From Streptomyces xantholiticus (GTDB taxonomy: Bacteria; Actinomycetota; Actinomycetes; Streptomycetales; Streptomycetaceae): a DNA stretch of 64,000 nucleotides. Where the stretch lies: assembly GCF_014651015.1 (NCBI RefSeq), contig NZ_BMWB01000010.1, positions 111,756-175,755 of the forward strand, read 5' to 3'. The notes under the pieces were generated by a model that saw only the letters and a program-made list of their open reading frames with translations, was not told the origin of the DNA and did no database searches. A program made the translations under genes and the position numbers. Shown here piece by piece: positions 11,501-18,388 of this stretch (the stretch's first letter is position 1; each line of letters begins with the position of its first letter).

Positions 11501-11867
11501 GAACGCGGTGTACGGCGCCGCCCCCGCGCTGTGGCAGCTGGACACCGTGCCCGAGGGCTTCGCGTGGGTGGACGGCGGCGCGTGGGAGGACAACGTCTTC
11601 GCCTTCCTGCGCTTCGACAAACAGGGCGCACCGCTGCTCGCGGTGAGCAACTTCTCGCCGGTCGTACGGCACGGCTACCGCCTCGGCGTCCCGGAGTCGG
11701 TCTCCGCCTGGGCCGAGGTCCTCAACACCGACGAGGAACGCTTCGGCGGCTCCGGCGTCCTCAACGCTGACCCGCTGAAGCCGGAGCAGGTCGAGTCGCA
11801 CGGCCGCCGAACGTCGATCGCTCCGACGCTGCCGCCCCTGGCGACGATCTGGTTCCGGCCGGTGTGA
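8520..11867 (+). CDS. glgB: 1,4-alpha-glucan branching enzyme with very long low-complexity N-terminus
   Basis: GlgB introduces alpha-1,6 branches into the glucan made by GlgE. The GH13_9 enzyme proper begins near residue 397 with a CBM48-like domain (FTVWAPNARGVRVVGDFNFW) and continues into the barrel. The barrel motifs are DWVPAHFPRD, DGLRVDAVASMLYLDYSR (nucleophile), TIAEESTAWNGVT (acid) and LPISHDEVVHGK. Residues 1 to about 395 are an Ala/Gly/Thr/Pro/Arg-rich, probably disordered extension. This takes the protein to 1115 aa against roughly 700-900 in most relatives I know. GTG 8520 with GAGGAGG upstream is the best start; a later start cannot be excluded. The gene ends the operon and is followed by a 13-bp hairpin. 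Confidence 0.9.
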   Translation: MTARPSSRKSPGPEVPHQPTDTHTEDTGHAVPAEPDPVREAGTRPATAAVEPGSGPVAGSDSAGAEAAGAATGAEGEGAPVMAGTDHRRSGRAHAAPGPVPAEGADPSADAQTPPADLGSRKARPKTPGTGASAVAGGGDGGAERAGRGGGTGRRKRARSSSAGSAVVTAAAVATVPEPVGSSENGTDTAEPARTSRAVAAGAESAGAATTEAGPASAGKATARAGDAGGPDAPTTRLDRTADGSTAARADAAGRRPGGSGRSAPAPAERASAGRAPTGSARPPAAGAAGPTAGADGAGTARTGANAAAGDGSAAAGAGRGGGGGPTSDTAAVGSAGRAASRAGADGPAGAAAGGAGGRTADTGAGTNGTGKAGRGRSAGAPRPRDGRGVRAAKPLGGDDRGRLLSGGHHDPHALLGAHSVRQGVQLRVLRPHALSVTVVAKGLRAELNDDGDGFFSGVLPMRTAPDYRLLVTYEGHEDGFEVEDPYRFLPALGELDLHLIGEGRHEELWKALGAHPMTHQGVTGTRFTVWAPNARGVRVVGDFNFWDGTGFPMRSLGATGVWELFLPGVGDGALYKFEIMRPDGSYTQRADPMARRTEVPPANASIVTESHHEWGDQEWMAHRADRPLHEAPLSVYEVHLPSWRPGLTYRQLAVQLPKYVKDLGFTHVEFMPVAEHPFGGSWGYQVTGFYAPTSRMGTPDDFRHLVDSLHRAGIGVLVDWVPAHFPRDDWALAQFDGRPLYEHSDPARAAHPDWGTLEFDYGRKEVRNFLVANATYWCEEFHIDGLRVDAVASMLYLDYSREDGQWSPNEHGGRENLDAVAFLQEMNATVYRRNPGVVTIAEESTAWNGVTRPTHHNGLGFGLKWNMGWMHDSLVYVSKEPVHRKYHHNEMTFSMVYAYSENYVLPISHDEVVHGKRALVSKMPGDWWQQRANHRAYLGFMWSHPGKQLLFMGQEFAQGAEWSEGHGPDWWLLDPSYAAEPDHRGVRDLVRALNAVYGAAPALWQLDTVPEGFAWVDGGAWEDNVFAFLRFDKQGAPLLAVSNFSPVVRHGYRLGVPESVSAWAEVLNTDEERFGGSGVLNADPLKPEQVESHGRRTSIAPTLPPLATIWFRPV

Positions 11868-11875
11868 CGCACCTC

Positions 11876-11907
11876 GGGACGGTCACGGCTCCTGCCGTGA
11901 CCGTCCC
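11876..11907. terminator. Bidirectional terminator between glgB and helD
   Basis: A perfect 13-bp stem (GGGACGGTCACGG paired with CCGTGACCGTCCC) with a six-base loop lies between convergent genes. It has no T run, as is common for Streptomyces terminators. Confidence 0.8.
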
Positions 11908-11911
11908 CGCC

Positions 11912-14140
11912 CTAGCGGGCGGTGCGCACCACGCCCAGGCGCTGGGTGGCCCGCGTGTACGCCACGTACAGGTCGTTCACCCCATGCGCAGAATCGGAGC
12001 GGATCAGCTCCGGCTCCGCCACGATCACGGTGTCGAACTCCAGGCCCTTGGCCGCGCGGGCGTCCAGCAGCACGACGGGCTGTGTCAGGTCCGGCTCGCC
12101 CGTGGCGGCCACGCCCGGGAGGGCTTTTGCGAGGGCGGCGTGCAGAGGGGCGGGAGCGATCACGGCGATCCGGCCCTCGCGCGGCGCATCGGCGACCCGG
12201 GCGGCGACGGTCGCGGCGAGTTCCTCCGGCTCCACGGTCACCTCCCACGGCTCGACTCCTGTGGAGCGCACCGAGCGCGGCGGCCGGAACGCCGGGTCCG
12301 CGCTGCGCCGCACCTCGGCCGCGAGCTCCATGATCTCTGCGGGCGTACGGTAGTTGACGCCGAGCCTGGTGTGCTCGAAGCGGTCGCCGACGTACGGCTC
12401 GAGGATGTCCTGCCACGAACCGCAGCCCGCCATGTCCCCGGTCTGCGCGGGGTCACCGACCAGGGTCATCGACCGGGTGGGGCAGCGCCGCATCAGCAGC
12501 CGCCACGCCATCCGCGACAGTTCCTGCGCCTCGTCGACGATGATGTGCCCGAAGGCCCAGGTCCGGTCGGCGGCGGCGCGCTCCGCGGCCGTGCGGTGGT
12601 CGGCCTCCTCCTGTCGTTCGGCCATTCGCTCGGCGTCGATGATGTCGTGCGCGGCGAGGACCTCCGACTCGTCGTCGTGCCTGTCCTCGAACTCGTACGT
12701 CCGCGAGGCGTAGGAGACGTCGAGTACGCCCTGCGCATAGGCGATCTGCCGTGCGCGCTCCGCCTCGGCGTGCGCGCGGGCGGCGGAGTCGTCCTCGCCG
12801 AGGAGTTCCGCCGCCTCGTCGAGAAGCGGCACGTCGGCGGGGGTCCAGGGACCCGTCGCGCGTCTGATCAGCGCGGCCTCCTCCTCCGGCAGATGCGTCG
12901 GCTCGGCCAGGAAGTCAGCGAGGAGCTCCTGAGGGGTGAGCGGCGGCCACAGCGTGGCGATCGCGGCGTGGACGTCGGCGCTGGCGGCGATGGCCTTGCC
13001 GAGCTGCGCGATGTCGTCGGGGCCGAGGAAGTTGGGGCCTCCGTACGGATCGGCGCCGATACGGTCGGCGAGCTGGGCGGTCAGGTCGTCGATGATCCGG
13101 AAGACGAAGTGCGGCCGGGCGAGGTTGTGCGGCAGCCCGGTCTCGCGCGCCTTGTGGCGTGCCTCGACGGCCATGCCCCAGTCGATGACGAGGTCGCCGT
13201 CGTCGTGCGGGACGACGAGCGGCGCGTCCTTCTCCGGCACCTGCTGCCGGTCCCGTACTGCCTCGGCCAGTACACCGGCCATGGCGGCACGGCCCTTGAC
13301 CTCGGCGGCGGCGGGGCTGTCGGTGCCGGTGGCGTGCACACCGGGGAACAGTTCACCGACCGTCGACAGCAGTACGCCCGTCTCCCCGAGCGAGGGCAGC
13401 ACCTCCCCGATGTAACCGAGGAAGGCAGGGTTGGGCCCGACGATCAGCACCGCGCGCTTGGCGAGATGCTCGCGGTGCGCGTACAGCAGGTACGCGGCCC
13501 GGTGCAGGGCCACGGCGGTCTTGCCCGTCCCGGGCCCGCCCTCCACTACCAGCACACCGCGCTGCGGGGCGCGGATGATCCGGTCCTGCTCGGCCTGGAT
13601 GGTGGACACGATGTCGCCCATCCGCCCGGTACGGGCGCTGTTCAGCGCGGCAAGCAGCACCTCGTCCGCGTCGTGGGACTCGTACCCCGTGCGGGTGGTG
13701 TCGGCGAGATCCATGATCTCGTCGTGCAGCGCGGTGACCGTCCGCCCCTGGGTGGTGATGTGCCGGCGGCGGCGCAGGCCCATCGGCTGGTAACCGGTGG
13801 CGAGATAGAACGGTCGCGCGACCGGCGCCCGCCAGTCGATCAGCAACGGTGTTCTTTCCGGGTCGTCGCGGCGGATCCCGGTGCGCCCGATGTGATGCGT
13901 CACTCCGTCGCGCCGGTCGATGCGTCCGAAACAGAGCCCGGTGTCCGCAGCATTCAGCGCGGCGAGCGTCGCGGAGTGCTCCACGACCCCGATGTCCCGT
14001 TCCACCCGCGCCTGCCGACCGGTCCCGACCTGCGTGATCGTGGCGCTCAGGGCGGCTTGGGCCTCGTCACGGAGCTGGTCGAGCCGCTCGTGCACGCGGG
14101 AGACGAATTGCTGTTCCCGCTGCAATTCCTCGGTTGACAA
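11912..14140 (-). CDS. helD: HelD-like RNA polymerase-associated helicase
   Basis: This 742-aa UvrD/Rep superfamily-1 protein belongs to the actinobacterial HelD group, whose members bind RNA polymerase, remove it from stalled complexes and can protect it from rifamycins (the HelR subgroup). Visible parts are an N-terminal coiled-coil arm (about 1-60), Walker A GGPGTGKTAVALH (201-213), motif II VDEAQELSRMAWR, motif III LVGDPAQTGD and a C-terminal VNDLYVAYTRATQRLGV helicase motif. The start is TTG at 14140 with AGGAG five bases upstream. I see no obvious rifamycin-associated palindrome upstream, so I call it HelD rather than HelR. A divergent promoter-terminator unit adjoins the start. Confidence 0.85.
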   Translation of the reverse strand: MSTEELQREQQFVSRVHERLDQLRDEAQAALSATITQVGTGRQARVERDIGVVEHSATLAALNAADTGLCFGRIDRRDGVTHHIGRTGIRRDDPERTPLLIDWRAPVARPFYLATGYQPMGLRRRRHITTQGRTVTALHDEIMDLADTTRTGYESHDADEVLLAALNSARTGRMGDIVSTIQAEQDRIIRAPQRGVLVVEGGPGTGKTAVALHRAAYLLYAHREHLAKRAVLIVGPNPAFLGYIGEVLPSLGETGVLLSTVGELFPGVHATGTDSPAAAEVKGRAAMAGVLAEAVRDRQQVPEKDAPLVVPHDDGDLVIDWGMAVEARHKARETGLPHNLARPHFVFRIIDDLTAQLADRIGADPYGGPNFLGPDDIAQLGKAIAASADVHAAIATLWPPLTPQELLADFLAEPTHLPEEEAALIRRATGPWTPADVPLLDEAAELLGEDDSAARAHAEAERARQIAYAQGVLDVSYASRTYEFEDRHDDESEVLAAHDIIDAERMAERQEEADHRTAAERAAADRTWAFGHIIVDEAQELSRMAWRLLMRRCPTRSMTLVGDPAQTGDMAGCGSWQDILEPYVGDRFEHTRLGVNYRTPAEIMELAAEVRRSADPAFRPPRSVRSTGVEPWEVTVEPEELAATVAARVADAPREGRIAVIAPAPLHAALAKALPGVAATGEPDLTQPVVLLDARAAKGLEFDTVIVAEPELIRSDSAHGVNDLYVAYTRATQRLGVVRTAR

Positions 14141-14163
14141 TTCAGCTCCTGACGCGATAGAAT
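14134..14163 (+). promoter_or_regulatory. Near-consensus sigma-70 promoter reading away from helD
   Basis: TTGACA (14134-14139), an 18-bp spacer and TAGAAT (14158-14163) form one of the closest matches to the housekeeping consensus in the window. It overlaps the helD start codon on the other strand. Predicted transcription starts near 14170 and would meet the terminator at 14236-14265. Confidence 0.65.
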
Positions 14164-14169
14164 CCGTTT

Positions 14170-14265
14170 ATTCAACTTCTCCGTGACGTCAATAATTCAC
14201 GAACACGGAAATCCCTAATATACGCAGGCGAATACCCCGGCCGTCAATGCGGACCGGGTCTTTTT
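14170..14265 (+). ncRNA. Candidate small RNA divergent from helD
   Basis: The predicted transcript runs from the TTGACA-18-TAGAAT promoter to a terminator hairpin, about 96 nt. It carries an internal stem (TCCGTG 14180-14185 with CACGGA 14204-14209) and the terminal hairpin. The stretch is AT-rich for this genome and has no convincing reading frame. A candidate helD promoter on the minus strand (TTGACG 14247-14242, TATATT 14222-14217) would put the helD leader opposite most of this RNA, making it antisense to that leader. It could instead be the attenuated leader of the S1-domain gene at 14404. This is inference from sequence signals only. Confidence 0.45.
14236..14265 (+). terminator. Intrinsic terminator of the candidate small RNA
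   Basis: CCCGGCCG (14236-14243) pairs with CGG-A-CCGGG (14250-14258; one bulged A) around a TCAATG loop and is followed by TCTTTTT (14259-14265). A T-rich tail like this is unusual in this GC-rich genome. Confidence 0.65.
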
Positions 14266-14303
14266 GTGTCCTGCCGGGCCCACCGGAGCGTCGGCAACGA
14301 GGT

Positions 14304-14334
14304 CTTGCCCCTTCCCCGCGACTTGCCCCTTCCC
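14304..14334 (+). repeat. Perfect 13-bp direct repeat, 18-bp period
   Basis: CTTGCCCCTTCCC occurs at 14304-14316 and again at 14322-14334, upstream of the S1-domain gene. It could bind a regulator, or be chance in GC-rich DNA. Confidence 0.5.
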
Positions 14335-14403
14335 GGTCCGCATTGCCGGGTCCTCCCGTGCTCGTGCATGGTGTCAGGCAGGCACCGACACGACAGGGGG
14401 ATC

Positions 14404-15438
14404 ATGACCGGGGCGGACAGAGCGCTGGAGTTGTTGCGCGCCTGCGGCGCGGACGAGGTGGCGCATCCCGGCGGGACACTGCTCGCGCATCTCCAACGGG
14501 TGCGCGAACGGCTGGCCGGGTGGGGGGCGCGTCCGGCACTGCAGCTCGCCGCGCTGTGTCATGCGTTCTACGGAACGGATGGTTTCGCGGAGTCGCTGCT
14601 GCCCCTCGGGCGGCGCGGGGAGCTGGCCGCGGCGATCGGGGCGGAGGCCGAGGAACTGGTCCACTTCTATGCGAGCTGCGACCGCAAGGCGTCGTACCGG
14701 GCGCTGCCCCGGGAGGACGGCGTGTTCGTAGACCGCTTCACGGGCACCGCTTCCGTACCGACACTGCGGCAACGGAAGGACTTCGCCGAGCTGACCGCCG
14801 CCAACGAACTCGACCTGGCCCAGGTGAACGCCGGCATCCGGGCCGAGCACGGCGGGGCGCTGCTGCGGTTGTTCACCGCGTGGCGTCCGCTGCTGAGCGA
14901 GCCCGCCGGGGCCGATGCCCGGGAGCTGCTCACCCTGCGGGGAGAGGAACGCCGGGGGTTCCTAGAGGGACTCGAACGGGGCGATGTGGTGACCGGCGTG
15001 GTATCCGTCATCGCGAGCATCGGCGTCACTTTCGTCGAACTCGGCGGCGTGCAGGCGATGATGAACATCCCCGAGGTGTCGTGGAGCCGCGTCGACTCGC
15101 CGGCGGACGTCATCAGCGAGGGCCAGGAACTCGCCTTCACCGTCCTGGGCGTCGACACGCAGGACGCAGACGGCCGCGAGCGGGTGTCGCTGTCGCTCAA
15201 GGACCTGCACCCCGACCCGCTGAGGGAGCTGGCGCGCACCCGGCTCGGGGGTACCGTGCGCGGCACGGTGACCAAGGAGGTGCCGTTCGGCGTGTTCGTC
15301 CACGTGACCGACGGCGTCGAAGGGCTCCTGCACACCGAGGACCTCGGCACCGCCGAACTCGGCGTCGGCGACACGGTCGAGGTACGCATCATCGCCGTCA
15401 ACCTCTCCAGGCGTCAGGTCCGGCTCGATCGGGCGTGA
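14404..15438 (+). CDS. DUF6817 / S1 RNA-binding domain protein
   Basis: This 344-aa protein pairs an N-terminal HD-like DUF6817 domain (about 1-170) with two C-terminal S1-type OB-fold modules. The DUF6817 part shows HPGGTLLAHLQRV and LCHAFYGTDGF. One S1 repeat is near GDVVTGVVSVIASIGVTFVEL and a second near GTVTKEVPFGVFVHVTDGV. S1 modules bind RNA; the DUF6817 part is uncharacterised, so the substrate is unknown. ATG 14404 is preceded by AGGGGG, and the upstream in-frame stretch from 14266 looks non-coding. The gene lies 138 bp beyond the candidate small-RNA terminator and could be read when that terminator is bypassed. Confidence 0.8.
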   Translation: MTGADRALELLRACGADEVAHPGGTLLAHLQRVRERLAGWGARPALQLAALCHAFYGTDGFAESLLPLGRRGELAAAIGAEAEELVHFYASCDRKASYRALPREDGVFVDRFTGTASVPTLRQRKDFAELTAANELDLAQVNAGIRAEHGGALLRLFTAWRPLLSEPAGADARELLTLRGEERRGFLEGLERGDVVTGVVSVIASIGVTFVELGGVQAMMNIPEVSWSRVDSPADVISEGQELAFTVLGVDTQDADGRERVSLSLKDLHPDPLRELARTRLGGTVRGTVTKEVPFGVFVHVTDGVEGLLHTEDLGTAELGVGDTVEVRIIAVNLSRRQVRLDRA

Positions 15439-15533
15439 CGGGACCGGCCGTTGTCAGTGGTGGCCCGTAGCGTTCTCAGCAGTGGGAACGGGCGGGGTAC
15501 GGCCGCCTGTTCGGTCCTTGGGAGGGGTCTGTC

Positions 15534-16973
15534 GTGTCGCGGACGAAGACGTATCTGGAGCTGTCGCAGGACGACGGCACGGCGCACAAGTTCTACGAGG
15601 TCGTCGTGGAGGGGACGGTCGTCTCGGTGCGCTACGGCAGGATCGGGGCCACCGGCCAGGTGCAGACCTCTTCCTTCCCGAGTGTCGAGAAGGCGCAGGC
15701 CGCCGCGTCCAAGAAGATCGGGGAGAAGGTGCGCAAGGGATATGCGCCGGCCGTGCAGGGACAGCGCGCCCCCCGTCCGGTGACCCGCCGCCAGGTGACG
15801 TCGGCACCGTCCACGGCCCGCTCCACGGCGCCGGTCCTGTGGCGGTTCCGGACGGGCTCCGCCGCCTTCGGCATCCACATCGACGAGGACCGCTGCTGGG
15901 TGGGCAACCAGGCCGGCGACGTCTACACCCTCGGTCACGACGGCGAGGTGCTGGCCCGGTACTCCTTGCCGGACGGTGTCAAGTGCCTGGTGGCGGACGA
16001 CTTCTGGATCTATGCGGGCTGCGACGACGGCAAGGTGTACGACCTCTCCTCGAAGCTGCCGTTCGCCGCGTACGACATCGCGGCGGACGTCGACATCTTC
16101 TGGCTCGACATCAGGGAGGGCGTCCTCAACGTCTCCGGCGCCGACGGCGGTCTCACCGTCATCGACCACGAGGACGAGCACCAGTGGGCCCGGAAGTCGG
16201 CCGGTGGGCAGGCCTGGATGGTGCGGGCGGACGAGCAGGCCGTCTACCACGGCCACCAGAAGGGTGTCACCGCATACTCCCCCGACGGCAGCGGCGAGTT
16301 GTGGCACACGCCCACCACCGGTGCGGTGCTCTTCGGCTGGCAGGAGGACACCGCGGTCTACGCCGGCACGGCCCGGAACGTGGTGCAGCGCCTGTCGAAG
16401 CGGACGGGCGCCGTCGAGGCGACGTTCCGTTGCGACACCGCGGTGTACTCGTGCGCCACCTCGCCGGACGGGCGGTATGTGTTCGCCGGCGACTCCTCGT
16501 CCTCGGTCTACTGCTTCGCCGCCGACGGCACCCGCCTCTGGAAGCTCCGTACCGGCGGAGGGTCCGCCCTGTCCATGCAGTACCGCGAGGAAAGGCTGTA
16601 CATGGTCACCACCGACGGCTCCCTGGTGTGCATGGACGCCGGTGAGTCGGCGGTCGCCTCCGCCCAGCAGGGCACGGTCCCCGTCGCCAAGGACATCAAG
16701 TCCGCGGCCGCGCTGCCGACCTACACCCCGGCGGCCTCCCTCACGGCGATGGCCACGGTCTCGGCACCACCGGCCGGCGGCGTCGTGGTGGAGTGCGTCC
16801 AGGCGGGCGGGAAGTTGCGGGTGCACGTCGTTTCGGACGGTTTCGAGCCTTCCTGGAACGTGCAGTTCCCACGCGGGATACGCGAGGCAGGGGCACGTTA
16901 CGTGGTGGACGCACTGCACCCCGCCCGGTCCGGCTTCTACCGCGTACGGGGCGAGATCCGCCGCCTGGTGTGA
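15534..16973 (+). CDS. WGR-domain / PQQ-like beta-propeller protein
   Basis: The 479-aa protein starts with a WGR domain (about 5-85; KFYEVVVEGTVVSVRYGRIG), a nucleic-acid-associated module also found in PARPs and MolR-type proteins. Residues 100-380 form a pyrrolo-quinoline-quinone-like propeller of repeating blades such as GEVLARYSLPDGVKCLVADD and GTRLWKLRTGGGSALSMQYR. A short C-terminal domain follows. No signal peptide is visible, so it is probably cytoplasmic. GTG 15534 has GGAGGGG upstream. Its cellular role is not known to me; the domain pair is recurrent in streptomycetes. Confidence 0.75.
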   Translation: MSRTKTYLELSQDDGTAHKFYEVVVEGTVVSVRYGRIGATGQVQTSSFPSVEKAQAAASKKIGEKVRKGYAPAVQGQRAPRPVTRRQVTSAPSTARSTAPVLWRFRTGSAAFGIHIDEDRCWVGNQAGDVYTLGHDGEVLARYSLPDGVKCLVADDFWIYAGCDDGKVYDLSSKLPFAAYDIAADVDIFWLDIREGVLNVSGADGGLTVIDHEDEHQWARKSAGGQAWMVRADEQAVYHGHQKGVTAYSPDGSGELWHTPTTGAVLFGWQEDTAVYAGTARNVVQRLSKRTGAVEATFRCDTAVYSCATSPDGRYVFAGDSSSSVYCFAADGTRLWKLRTGGGSALSMQYREERLYMVTTDGSLVCMDAGESAVASAQQGTVPVAKDIKSAAALPTYTPAASLTAMATVSAPPAGGVVVECVQAGGKLRVHVVSDGFEPSWNVQFPRGIREAGARYVVDALHPARSGFYRVRGEIRRLV

Positions 16974-16997
16974 GCCGGCCCCGGGCCGGGCGCCGGG

Positions 16998-17333
16998 CTA
17001 CCCGAGCACGCCCTCCAGTTCCTGGAGGAGCCGGCGCTTGGGGCGGGCGCCGACCATGGACGTGACCGGCTCGCCCCCGTCGAACACGATCAGGGTCGGC
17101 ATCGAAAGCACGCCGTAGCGCGTGACGGTTTCCGGATTGGTGTCGGCGTCGATCTGGACGACCTTCAACCGCTGTGTCTCCTCCTTCGCGATCGCGCTCA
17201 GGACCGGGGCGAGTTGGCGGCAGGGGCCGCACCAGTCCGCGGTGAACTCGACGAGGACGGGGCGGTCCGCGCCCAGCACCTCGGCGTCGAAGTCCGTGTC
17301 CGTCACGGCGGCAACGCCTTCTGCGTGGATCAT
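16998..17333 (-). CDS. trxA: Thioredoxin
   Basis: This 111-aa small thioredoxin has the active site TADWCGPCRQLAPV (Cys35 and Cys38) and the conserved cis-Pro loop LSMPTLIVFDGG. It reduces protein disulfides in the cytoplasm with electrons from thioredoxin reductase. It begins three bases after the stop of the MerR-type regulator upstream, so both should be transcribed from the leaderless promoter at 17737-17767. A regulator with conserved-looking cysteines placed directly before a thioredoxin suggests control by thiol or metal stress; that is inference. Confidence 0.92.
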   Translation of the reverse strand: MIHAEGVAAVTDTDFDAEVLGADRPVLVEFTADWCGPCRQLAPVLSAIAKEETQRLKVVQIDADTNPETVTRYGVLSMPTLIVFDGGEPVTSMVGARPKRRLLQELEGVLG

Positions 17334-17336
17334 TCG

Positions 17337-17729
17337 TCAGCCTCCGAATTCGCACTGTGGATCAGGGCCCTGCGGCAGCTGCGCCTCGGCCCTCATGAGC
17401 TGCGCACCGACCTGGGCCCGCACCGACTGCAGCTGTCCGATCAGGGCGTCCAGTTCGGCGAGCTTGGTCCGGTAGACCGCGATCGAGGCCGGGCACGAGT
17501 CGCCCGCCGGATGTCCCGCGCGCAGGCACTCGACAAACGGCCGGGTCTCCTCCAGGTCGAACCCGAAGTCCTGCAGGGTCCTGATCTGCTGGAGCAGCCG
17601 CAGGTCGTCCTCGTCGTAGGTGCGGTAGCCGTTGACCGCACGCCGTGCGGGCAGCAGCCCGCGTGACTCGTAGTAGCGCAGAGTACGGGTGGTCGTCCCG
17701 GCCCGCTCCGCGAGCTCGCCGATTCGCAT
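17337..17729 (-). CDS. MerR-family regulator, thioredoxin operon
   Basis: The 130-aa protein has a typical MerR winged helix (MRIGELAERAGTTTRTLRYYESRGLL, about 1-70), a dimerisation coiled coil (about 80-120) and three cysteines. Cys68 and Cys79 flank an Arg/His-containing loop, and Cys126 sits in the C-terminal CEFGG. The arrangement would suit a thiol- or metal-sensing loop, but the ligand is unknown. I start it at ATG 17729 because the predicted transcription start coincides with that ATG. A longer frame to 17762 would run into the operator. It is followed immediately by trxA. Confidence 0.88.
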   Translation of the reverse strand: MRIGELAERAGTTTRTLRYYESRGLLPARRAVNGYRTYDEDDLRLLQQIRTLQDFGFDLEETRPFVECLRAGHPAGDSCPASIAVYRTKLAELDALIGQLQSVRAQVGAQLMRAEAQLPQGPDPQCEFGG

Positions 17730-17736
17730 GTCCCCG

Positions 17737-17767
17737 ACCGTAAGCCTTGACGCCGACGTCAAGGCAA
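17737..17767 (-). promoter_or_regulatory. MerR-type promoter with 22-bp dyad and 19-bp spacer
   Basis: Read on the minus strand, TTGCCT and TACGGT are separated by exactly 19 bp, the over-long spacing on which MerR activators act. The spacer is largely filled by a perfect inverted repeat (17744-17765; GCCTTGACG with CGTCAAGGC around four bases). The -10 element lies seven bases from the ATG, which predicts a leaderless message and autoregulation. Confidence 0.75.
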
Positions 17768-17777
17768 CGGCCGCCGC

Positions 17778-18299
17778 TCAGCCGCGGTGCGGCAGCAGCG
17801 GCTTCCGGGGCAGCGGCGAGGTCAGCACGATCGACGTCGTCGTACGGCCCAGCGCCGAGATGTGCTCCAGCACGTCCTCCAGGTGAACCGTGCCGGCCAC
17901 CGCGACCTTGAGGATCCAGCAGTCCTCTCCGACGACGTGGTGCGCCTCGATCACCTCGGGCCGCTCCAGCAGCTCCAGCGTCCGCGGGTGCTTGAAGTTG
18001 TAGCCGGCGTGCGGATTCACCCGGACGAAGGCCTGGATGCCGTATCCGAGGCGGGCGGGGGCGACATGGGCACCGTAGCCGGTGATCGCGCCGCAGGTCT
18101 CGAGCCTGCGGACGCGTTCGGTGACCGCGGCGGGGCTGAGCCGCACCCGGCGGCCGAGCTCACTGAGCTTGATCCGGCCGTCGCTCTGCACGATCTCCAG
18201 GATGTGCCGGTCCACCGCGTCGAAGCCGACCGCCGGCGTTTCGACGGCGGTAGCCCTCAGCTGCCGTGGTTCTTTCGGCACGGACGCCGGATCTCCCAT
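17778..18299 (-). CDS. Lrp/AsnC-family transcriptional regulator
   Basis: The 173-aa protein has an N-terminal AsnC helix-turn-helix (VDRHILEIVQSDGRIKLSEL through SPAAVTERVRRLE, about 28-85) and a C-terminal RAM ligand-binding domain (about 95-165; EVIEAHHVVGEDCWILKV). Such proteins sense amino acids or related effectors and usually regulate a divergent neighbour. Here the neighbour is the epimerase/aldo-keto reductase pair. ATG 18299 follows AAGGGGG. The effector cannot be read from sequence. Confidence 0.88.
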   Translation of the reverse strand: MGDPASVPKEPRQLRATAVETPAVGFDAVDRHILEIVQSDGRIKLSELGRRVRLSPAAVTERVRRLETCGAITGYGAHVAPARLGYGIQAFVRVNPHAGYNFKHPRTLELLERPEVIEAHHVVGEDCWILKVAVAGTVHLEDVLEHISALGRTTTSIVLTSPLPRKPLLPHRG

Positions 18300-18388
18300 G
18301 GTTCCCCCTTCAGGACGCCGTCCGTCAACGTAACACTGGTACCGAAAGCCGTAACACCACGTGCCACAAGGGGAATCGGGGCGGGAAA
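18300..18388. promoter_or_regulatory. Divergent lrp/epimerase promoter with direct repeats
   Basis: CGTAACAC occurs at 18329-18336 and 18350-18357, 21 bp apart (two helical turns), between the two divergent start codons. The spacing suits binding of an oligomeric Lrp-type regulator on one DNA face; this has not been tested. Confidence 0.4.

Noticed and set aside
9168..11801. 877-codon open frame opposite glgB
   Set aside because: Shadow frame; the plus strand carries all GH13 motifs.
11864..14137. 757-codon open frame opposite helD
   Set aside because: Shadow frame rich in Gly, Val and Arg without motifs; helD carries complete helicase motifs.
11912..14400. HelR-type rifamycin resistance locus with rifamycin-associated element
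   Set aside because: I could not find the expected palindromic element upstream, so the more general HelD call is kept.
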